64,000 nt of DNA from NCBI RefSeq assembly GCF_025336545.1, contig NZ_JAODBU010000004.1, forward strand, positions 233,032-297,031. Reading direction: 5' to 3'. This DNA comes from Eubacterium_U album (GTDB taxonomy: Bacteria; Bacillota; Clostridia; Lachnospirales; Lachnospiraceae). The notes under the pieces were generated by a model that saw only the letters and a list, made by a program, of their open reading frames with translations, had not been told where the DNA came from and did not search any database. Positions 17,240-25,100 of the stretch are shown here, one piece after another; position 1 is the stretch's first letter; every line of letters starts with the position of its first letter. The position numbers and the translations under genes are program-made.

Positions 17240-18112
17240 ATGTCAGAAACAATTAACGTACCAAGAACTTTAAAAAAACAGCCTCTTGCTATTAGAGTAA
17301 TCGCAGGCATTGCGAAATATATTTTCTTATTAATAATAGTAGCTATTTCAATTGGACCTATTATTTGGGCAGCATTAAGTTCATTTAAAACTTATGCAGA
17401 AATCAATGCATCAGCATTGTCATTGCCAAAGAGCTTTAATTTTAAAAACTATGCAGATGCATTTAAATATGCACCTATTCAGAAATATTTCTTAAACAGT
17501 GTAATTGTAGTAGGTGTCAGCGTATTAGTTACATTATGCGTAGTTGCAATGTGTGCATATGTAACAGCAAGATATAATTTTAAATTAAAAACAATTTTGG
17601 TTCTTATGATTTCAGCATCATTAATGCTTCCTGCACAGGCAATTTCACAGCCATTGTTCTCAATCTTTAAGACAGTCGGATTGTATGATACAAAGCTTGG
17701 ATTAATTATTGTTTATGCAGCTATGGGTATTCCAATGTCATTCTTCGTTATGACAAGTTATTACAAAACAATACCTTTAGCATTAGAAGAATCAGCGTAT
17801 ATTGATGGAGCTACATTTATTCAGACATTTACAAAGGTAGTTTTACCATTAGCTAAACCGGGACTTGCAACAATCGCAATGTTACAGTTTATCAATACAT
17901 GGAATGAATTCTACTTCGCATTAATGCTTACAAGTGGTGATACGGCAAGAACAGTACCTATAGCACTTAACTATTATTTAGGAACATTTGCAAATAACTA
18001 TTCTGCACTTTTTGCGGCAGTAGTAATTACGGTATTACCAACAATTATATTCTTTATCATATTACAGAAACAGGTAATGGAAAGTTTGACAGCAGGAGCA
18101 GTAAAAGGATAA
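17240..18112 (+). CDS. Sugar ABC transporter permease (MalG/UgpE type)
   Basis: 290-aa second permease with six predicted membrane helices and the EAA loop LEESAYIDGATFIQTFTKVVLP (about residues 180-201). It is 1 nt from the previous gene with AGAGGAGG in front of ATG 17240. Together with the preceding subunit it makes a carbohydrate uptake transporter-1 (CUT1) channel, the class used for di- and oligosaccharides. The GH65 gene 18 nt downstream points to an alpha-glucosidic disaccharide as cargo (inference). Confidence 0.92.
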   Translation: MSETINVPRTLKKQPLAIRVIAGIAKYIFLLIIVAISIGPIIWAALSSFKTYAEINASALSLPKSFNFKNYADAFKYAPIQKYFLNSVIVVGVSVLVTLCVVAMCAYVTARYNFKLKTILVLMISASLMLPAQAISQPLFSIFKTVGLYDTKLGLIIVYAAMGIPMSFFVMTSYYKTIPLALEESAYIDGATFIQTFTKVVLPLAKPGLATIAMLQFINTWNEFYFALMLTSGDTARTVPIALNYYLGTFANNYSALFAAVVITVLPTIIFFIILQKQVMESLTAGAVKG

Positions 18113-18130
18113 GAGAAAGGAGATTGCAGC

Positions 18131-20455
18131 ATGGGTGCAAATACATATCCTATCGAAGAATGGGTAATTACAGAAGAAAAATTCTTAAAAGAGTGGAACT
18201 ATAGAAATGAGACTACATTTGCTCTTTCTAATGGATATATAGGAACAAGAGGAACCTTTGATGAGGGATATCCATTTACGGTAGATGAAGGTCTTGAAGG
18301 AAATTTCATTAACGGATTTTACGAGAGCGAACATATTATGTATGGCGAATGGAATTTCGGATTTCCTGAAAAAAGTCAGTCATTATTGAATTTGCCAAAT
18401 CTTAAGAAAACAAAGATTGTTATTGATGGAGATGTGTTTGATTTAAATCAGGGTGAAATAATTAATTACAATCGTAAGCTTTTAATGAAAGATGGAGTTG
18501 TAGTAAGAAATGTTACATGGAAATCACCTAATGGTAAAAAAGTTGTAGCTGAATTTAGAAGACTTGTTTCTTTAGAAAAGAAGAACATTATGGCGATTCA
18601 GATAAAATTAACTCCTGTTAATTTTAGTGGAAAAATAGAACTTACTACATATTTAGAAGCAGGAGTAGAAAACCATACAAGAAAAACAAATCCATTAATT
18701 GACTATGGTCCATATGGAAAGCATTTAGCAGTTAAAGAGTTAAAAGCAGAAGATAATTATTTACTTCATAAAGGAAAAGTAATTCACAGTGGATTGTCAA
18801 TGGCATGCGGTAGTCTTACAAAATGTGAAGGTGTAATAAAAAACAGCGAAGTTTTAGAAGAGGACGCATCACTTACATATGAATTATCAGTGGAGGAAGG
18901 TAAAACATATGTATTTGAAAAAATGATTGGATATACTTGTGATTTTGATATCGCAGAAGACAAGATGATTGACTTCATTAAGGATGAGCTTAAGAAGGCA
19001 ATGGATCTTGGATATGATGAAATGGAGAAACTTCAGAAGAAACATATGGACGAATTTTGGAGTAAAGCGGATATAAAGGTTGAAGGTGATGAGGCACTTC
19101 AGCAGGGAATAAGATTCAATTTGTTTCACATAATGCAGTCTGCAGGTCGTGATGGCAGAACAGGCATGGGAGCAAAGGGACTTAGTGGTGAAGGCTATGA
19201 GGGACATTATTTCTGGGATACAGAAATGTATGTGCTTCCGGTGTTCATTTATACAGAATCAGAGTTAGCAAAACAGCTGCTCAATTACAGATATGACACA
19301 TTGAATCAGGCAAGAGACCGCGCAAAAATACTTGGTCATGAAAAAGGTGCGTTATATCCATGGAGAACAATAAATGGAGAAGAAGCTTCTACTTACTTCC
19401 CACTTGGAACGGCACAGTATCATGTTAATGCAGACATAGCTTACGCTTTTAAACTTTATCTTGATATTACAGGAGATGATGAGTTCTTAGTAGATGAAGC
19501 AGCAGAAGTTCTTGTTGAAACAGCAAGAGTTTGGGCTGATGTAGGATGCTTTGCAGAATGTAAGGATAACAAGTATTGCATTTGTGCAGTAACAGGACCA
19601 GATGAATATAATGCTATAGTTGATAACAATTTCTATACAAACCTTATGGCAAGGGAAAATATAAGAGATGCTAAATGGGCACTTGAAAAAATGAAAGAAA
19701 TTGATAAAGATGCTTATGATGCATTAGTTAAAAAGATAGATTTTAAGGAAGAAGAAATTGATTACTGGGATAGAATCATTGAAAATATGTATTTCCCATA
19801 TGATGAAAAAATGCAGATTTATCCTCAGGATGATGGATTTTTAATGAGAAAACCTTGGGATGAGTCAAAGATTCCTGAAGAAAAGAGACATTTGCTTTAT
19901 GAAAATTATCATCCATTGTTTGTTTATAGACAGAAGATGGCAAAACAGGCTGATGCAATTTTAGGAATGTTACTTCATAGCAATTATTTTACAAATGAAG
20001 AATTAAAGAGAAATTATGATTTTTATCAGACAGTAACACTTCATCATTCATCTTTATCAACATGTATTTTTGGAATCTTAGCAAGCCAGATTGGATATGA
20101 TGATGAAGCTTATAAATATTTCTCACAGTCAGCGCGTATGGATTTAGATGATATTCACAACAATTTTTATGCAGGTATTCATGCAGCAAATATGGCAGGA
20201 ACATGGCAGGGAATTGTATTTGGATTTGCAGGAGTAAGATCAAATGCAGGATATCTTCAGATTAATCCTAAGTTACCAAGTCAGTGGAAGTCATATGAAT
20301 TCTGCCTTCAGTACAAAGGAAGTAATCTTAATATAAAGGTTGCTGAAAGAGAGGTAGAATATACACTTCTTAATGATTGCGAACTTTCATATGAAAGTTT
20401 AGGAGAAAAGATAGTTCTAAGTAAGGAAGGAGATAAATATGTCCAAGAAATATAA
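18131..20455 (+). CDS. Glycoside hydrolase family 65 disaccharide phosphorylase
   Basis: 774-aa cytosolic enzyme of the GH65 type, which cleaves alpha-glucosides such as maltose, kojibiose, nigerose or trehalose with phosphate to give beta-glucose 1-phosphate. Domains in order: N-terminal beta-sandwich (about 1-270), helical linker, (alpha/alpha)6 barrel (about 320-680) and a short C-terminal beta domain. The general acid is Glu492 in VTGPDEYNA; GYEGHYFWDTEMYVLP (about 355-370) is the family's substrate-site stretch. Length is usual. It sits between the ABC permeases and a HAD gene that starts inside its last codons. Which alpha-glucoside is used cannot be read from the sequence. No gene resembling a classical beta-phosphoglucomutase directly follows. 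Confidence 0.9.
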   Translation: MGANTYPIEEWVITEEKFLKEWNYRNETTFALSNGYIGTRGTFDEGYPFTVDEGLEGNFINGFYESEHIMYGEWNFGFPEKSQSLLNLPNLKKTKIVIDGDVFDLNQGEIINYNRKLLMKDGVVVRNVTWKSPNGKKVVAEFRRLVSLEKKNIMAIQIKLTPVNFSGKIELTTYLEAGVENHTRKTNPLIDYGPYGKHLAVKELKAEDNYLLHKGKVIHSGLSMACGSLTKCEGVIKNSEVLEEDASLTYELSVEEGKTYVFEKMIGYTCDFDIAEDKMIDFIKDELKKAMDLGYDEMEKLQKKHMDEFWSKADIKVEGDEALQQGIRFNLFHIMQSAGRDGRTGMGAKGLSGEGYEGHYFWDTEMYVLPVFIYTESELAKQLLNYRYDTLNQARDRAKILGHEKGALYPWRTINGEEASTYFPLGTAQYHVNADIAYAFKLYLDITGDDEFLVDEAAEVLVETARVWADVGCFAECKDNKYCICAVTGPDEYNAIVDNNFYTNLMARENIRDAKWALEKMKEIDKDAYDALVKKIDFKEEEIDYWDRIIENMYFPYDEKMQIYPQDDGFLMRKPWDESKIPEEKRHLLYENYHPLFVYRQKMAKQADAILGMLLHSNYFTNEELKRNYDFYQTVTLHHSSLSTCIFGILASQIGYDDEAYKYFSQSARMDLDDIHNNFYAGIHAANMAGTWQGIVFGFAGVRSNAGYLQINPKLPSQWKSYEFCLQYKGSNLNIKVAEREVEYTLLNDCELSYESLGEKIVLSKEGDKYVQEI

Positions 20456-21308
20456 AGCAATATTTTTTGACTGGGATGGAACAGCAGTTATGTCAAGACA
20501 GGCCCCTGTAGAAGAAGTTGTAGCAGCGATGAAACCGTTGCTACAGCAGGGAGTAAAGCTTGTTATTGTAAGTGGAACAACTTATGACAAGATTGCAAAG
20601 GGAAAACTTCATGAACATTTTACAAAAGAAGAAGCTTCAAATCTTTACTTAGGACTTGGACGAGGTGCATATAACTATGAAATGGTTGACGGCAAACCGG
20701 TAGTGTTTGCCGACTGCATCCCGGATAAAAATGGCTTACTTACTATTCATGATATTTGTTATCAGGTTCACAGAGAGTTATTAGAAAAATATAACTTAGA
20801 AACAGATATTGTTTTCTCAAGACCTAATTACTGCAAAATAGATTTAATGGTTAATGACGAACGTGGAGACCAATTGTTTATGCAGGAAGATGAAATGTCA
20901 AGAGTAAAGAATATCTTAAGTGAGCATGGAATAAATGGTGGCTTAAAGCAGATGGTTTCAATTTCAGAAGAAATTGGAGAAAGATTTGGAACAAAGGTTT
21001 CAGCAACATGTGATGCAAAATATTTAGAAGTAGGAATTTCATGTAAGAGCGACAATGTTAATACTATTTTAAGTAAATTTGAGTCAGAAGGAATTAAAGC
21101 TGAGGAATGTTCATACTGGGGTGATGAGTATGTGGGAATTGAAGACGGACTATTTGGAAGTGATAGCTTTATGAAGACAGAAAAAACAAAAAATGGTGAT
21201 TTCTACGATGTATCTTCACTTGAAGGAAGCAGACCTGAAAATGTAGAAGTACTTGGTGGTGGAGTTAGCACATTTGTTAATTTTTTAATAGAACAGGGAA
21301 AGAGGTAA
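20439..21308 (+). CDS. HAD-superfamily hydrolase (Cof-like), GH65-linked
   Basis: 289-aa HAD phosphatase-type protein. Motif I is FFDWDGTAV (nucleophile Asp10, acid/base Asp12), motif II VIVSGTT, and motif IV YWGDEYVGIEDG. A large cap domain lies between them. The start ATG 20439 overlaps the GH65 gene by 17 nt and uses AAGGAGAT inside it, so the two proteins are translationally coupled. The product probably acts on a sugar phosphate arising from the phosphorylase or from import; phosphatase versus mutase activity is undecided. Compared with beta-phosphoglucomutase (about 220 aa, helical cap, DxDGVITDT) this is a different HAD subfamily. Confidence 0.8.
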   Translation: MSKKYKAIFFDWDGTAVMSRQAPVEEVVAAMKPLLQQGVKLVIVSGTTYDKIAKGKLHEHFTKEEASNLYLGLGRGAYNYEMVDGKPVVFADCIPDKNGLLTIHDICYQVHRELLEKYNLETDIVFSRPNYCKIDLMVNDERGDQLFMQEDEMSRVKNILSEHGINGGLKQMVSISEEIGERFGTKVSATCDAKYLEVGISCKSDNVNTILSKFESEGIKAEECSYWGDEYVGIEDGLFGSDSFMKTEKTKNGDFYDVSSLEGSRPENVEVLGGGVSTFVNFLIEQGKR

Positions 21309-21315
21309 TTTCACA

Positions 21316-22041
21316 ATGAAGATTATTATAGCTAAAGATTATAATGACATGAGCAGAAAGGCTGCAAATTATTTATCTGCACAGATAATAATGAAGTCTA
21401 ATGCTGTAATTGGACTGGCAACAGGCGAGACACCTATTGGAACATATAATCAGTTAGTTGACTGGTATGAAAAAGGAGATATTGATTTCTCAGAAGCAAG
21501 AACAGTTAATCTTGATGAATATAAAGGATTACCTGCAGAACATGAACAGAGCTACAGATATTTTATGAACAAATATTTGTTTGACAGAATTAATATCAAA
21601 AAAGAAAATACTCATTTACCAAATGGAATGGCAATAGATGATGATGCTGAATGCGAAAGATACGAGAATGTCATAAAGAGTGTAGGCGGAATCGATATGC
21701 AGTTATTGGGAATCGGATTAAATGGTCATATCGGATTTAATGAACCGGGCGAATCATTTGAAAAGACAACACATTGTGTTGAACTTACACAAAGTACAAT
21801 CGATGCAAACTCAAGACTATTCCATGAAGGAGAAAAAGTTCCTGAAAAAGCTTTTTCTATGGGTATTAAATCAATAATGCAATCTAAACGAATTTTACTG
21901 ATTGCAAATGGCGAAAAGAAAGCACAGATTGTAAAAGATGCATTCTTTGGACCTGTAACTCCAAAAATTCCGGCATCTATTTTACAGTTACATAACAATC
22001 TTACGGTAATTGTAGATAAGGATGCTGCAAAGTATTTATAA
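21316..22041 (+). CDS. nagB: Glucosamine-6-phosphate deaminase
   Basis: 241-aa enzyme converting glucosamine 6-phosphate to fructose 6-phosphate and ammonia. Typical segments are GLATGETPIGTYNQL (phosphate site), NLDEYKGL (catalytic Asp) and LLGIGLNGHIGFNEPG (active-site His and Glu region). Length matches Firmicute NagB. It lies 7 nt after the HAD gene in the ABC/GH65 operon. Its presence with a phosphorylase implies that the imported sugar contains glucosamine, or that amino sugar released outside is funnelled in together. There is no nagA in the window, which fits deacetylation happening elsewhere, for example by the secreted PIG-L domain next door (inference). Confidence 0.93.
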   Translation: MKIIIAKDYNDMSRKAANYLSAQIIMKSNAVIGLATGETPIGTYNQLVDWYEKGDIDFSEARTVNLDEYKGLPAEHEQSYRYFMNKYLFDRINIKKENTHLPNGMAIDDDAECERYENVIKSVGGIDMQLLGIGLNGHIGFNEPGESFEKTTHCVELTQSTIDANSRLFHEGEKVPEKAFSMGIKSIMQSKRILLIANGEKKAQIVKDAFFGPVTPKIPASILQLHNNLTVIVDKDAAKYL

Positions 22042-22044
22042 TTT

Positions 22045-22076
22045 ATCCGCGCATATAGTGAACGGATTTTTATTTA
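22045..22076 (+). terminator. Weak hairpin after nagB
   Basis: ATCCG (22045-22049) can pair with CGGAT (22063-22067), followed by TTTTATTT. The stem is only 5 bp; a partial terminator before the large secreted protein gene is possible. Confidence 0.35.
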
Positions 22077-22137
22077 ACAACGTGGAACACCTGCAACTTT
22101 TGTTGTGGGAAAATGTTATAAACAAAGGAGAAAAGAT

Positions 22138-25100
22138 ATGAAGAGAAATCGTTTGTTGGCACTTTTTCTTTCACTTGCTTTAGTTGTTACAACAGTTATG
22201 GGCAATGTGACATTTGCGGCAGCAGATACAGAAAATAGTGCAAAGGCAACAGGTGTAAGTTATTATGTTGATTCCGAAAATGGAAATGACGATAATGACG
22301 GTACTAGTGAAACAAAAGCCTGGAAGTCACTTGAAAAAGTTAATGCAACTACTTTCAAGCCGGGTGATAAGCTTAGATTTAAAAGAGGTTGCTCATGGAG
22401 CGGTCTTTTAAGTCCAAAGGGTTCAGGTGAAAAAGGAAACCCTATTACAATTGACGCATATGGTGACGTTAAAGACGGCAGACCTGTTATCAATGGTGAT
22501 AGCTGGTGTGGAGACAAAGGTGATGATTTAGAGAATCGTGTATTTAACACAGCAGTATATTTCTATAATCAGGAATACTGGGAAATCACATCTATTGAAG
22601 TAACAAACCATACAAAAACTAAAGATGATCATATTAAGAAATATGGTATCTTGATTATGGGACAGGATGCAGGAACACTTCATGAAATTAATGTAAAGAA
22701 TACATACGTTCATGACGTAATTTCTATTCCAATCGGTCAGCAGGCAGGTATCGGTCGTGGTGGTATTGTATATGCTATCCGTGGTAACAAGAAAGCTACT
22801 AATTGGGAAGACATTACTGTAGAAGGAAACTATGTAAAAAATGTAAACCATTACGGTATTAACTTTATTTCAACATGGGGAAGCTCAACATTCCCTGATG
22901 AAAGTGGAATTACTGAAGGTGGCGGTGGAACATATAGAAGTAAAAATCTTGTAATTCGTAGCAATTACTGCGAAAACGTAGGTAACGCAGCTATTTGTCC
23001 ATCAGATTATGAAAATGCACTTATTGAATATAATGTTGCAAATGGATGTAACAGTGGTCCTAACGGAAACGTTCCTATTTGGTGGGAACATGGTCAGAAA
23101 ACAATCTGCCAGTACAACGAAGTGTTTGGTTCAGGAGCTTCCGGTGATAAGGAAGATTCACAGGCATTTGACGCTGACGTTTATGCAGACTTAAATTATG
23201 TTCAGTACAACTATACACATGACAATCCATCAGGTTCATTCTTTGAATGTGCATTAGGAACATCATATCAGACATACTACAGATATAACATCAGTGTTAA
23301 TGATGGATATGGTACAAACCGTTATGGCGGTGGTGCTGTATTAACATTATGTCAGGGCGGTAATGGAAGCTTGGATGCATATAACAACTTGATTTATATG
23401 GATGCAGACCATGATGGATCTATTACACGTAGCTGGGATGATACAACAGCAGTAACTTCTACTGATAGATTTAAAATTAGAAATAATGTCATTATAACAG
23501 AAGCTCAAAAGATAGATGACAACGGAGTAAATAAGGCACAGGCTTGGGATTCACGTTATATGGGTGTTGTAAATAACAATGCTTACGGTGGAGCAAATCT
23601 TAACAATAGAAGAGCTGACGATGAAAATGCCAGGGTAGCAGTTAAGAGCGACTATGTTAAGTTAGAAGAAGGAACAAGCGCAACAGTTGAAGACGTTAAC
23701 GGCGAATTTAAGATTACTTATGGTACTGTTGACGGATACAAACTTAAAGATGGAGCAACAGTTATTGACCAGGGTATTTCAGTTATCGACAATGGCGGAC
23801 AGGATTTCTACGGAAACGAAGTAAAATCATTTGTTAAGCCAAACATTGGTGCTGATAACAGCTACAACAGTGGTATTAAAGAAGACCTTGGTGAAGGAAA
23901 GATTTTATTAGATTTTGATGATTGCAATAACGGAGCATTAACAGGTGTATATTCTAACTGTGACTTCGGTAACCGTGGTTGGAACGTAACAGACGGTAAA
24001 TTATGGGCTACTTCATATACTAATGAAGAACAGGCTAACAAAATAGCTATTCCTGACAAGTATGCTTTAACAAGTTTTGAAGCATATTGTGCTAAAGGAA
24101 CAGCTACTGTAAAGGTTGAAGCAGGAGAAGAAAGCGAGACATTTACGGTAACAGGCAAGAAGCAGACATTTACAACTAACTTTAAGAAACAGGTTCCTGC
24201 AACATACATCGTGATTAAGTCAGATAATGGTGTAGATCAGGTTAAGTTTGATAACATTGTTTTATCAAAGAAGAAAAGAATTTCAGATACAGAAACTAAT
24301 ATTTCACTTGATAAGACTGTAACTACATCATCTCAGAGTGATTGGGATCCTGGATGCGTAGGATCAAACATTGTGGATGGTGATGAAACAACAATGTGGA
24401 TTTCAAATGGTTGGTCAAATCAGGGTGATACAGTTACAGAAGACAGAGCAAACTTTGTTGTAGATTTAGACGGAAGTTATAATATCGAAAAATTAGATGT
24501 TACTTTCGGTGGTGATAAAGCTAAATCAGCATGGAAATATAAAGTAGAAGCTTCAACAGACAAGACTAACTGGGATGTTATCTGGGATCAGACAGCAAAT
24601 GAAGAAGTTGCATCTACACAGAAAGTAACTTTAGATGAATCTATAACAGAAAAGAAATACTCATATGTTAGATTTACATTTGGAGATACTATTGAAGATG
24701 CATGGCCTGCAGTAGCAGAGTTTAACGTATACAGACCAAAAGAACTTACTAACTTTGCACTTGATGGAGAAGCAACAGCTTCAACAGTAAGTAGAGATCC
24801 TGCAAATGCAATTGACGGAAACGACGGAACACTTTGGGTAGGCGACGGAGATTCAGAAAAAGAAGGTGCTTGGTGGATGGTTGACCTTGGTAAGGCTCAG
24901 CAGATTCAGGCATTTGACTTAGTATTTGAACATGAAGTACTTCCTACACTTGAAGATGCTCAGGCGGCAACAACACCGGCTTACGGTCAGGCATGGCAGT
25001 ATAAGGTAGAAGGTTCAAATGATAAGAGTAGCTGGGATATGTTATGGGATAATACAGCTAACACTGATTTCTCAAAGGAACAGTATGGTAAGATTGCAGC

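Noticed and set aside
20439..21308. Beta-phosphoglucomutase for the GH65 product
   Set aside because: Length, cap type and motif I differ from classical beta-phosphoglucomutase; left as a HAD hydrolase of unknown substrate.
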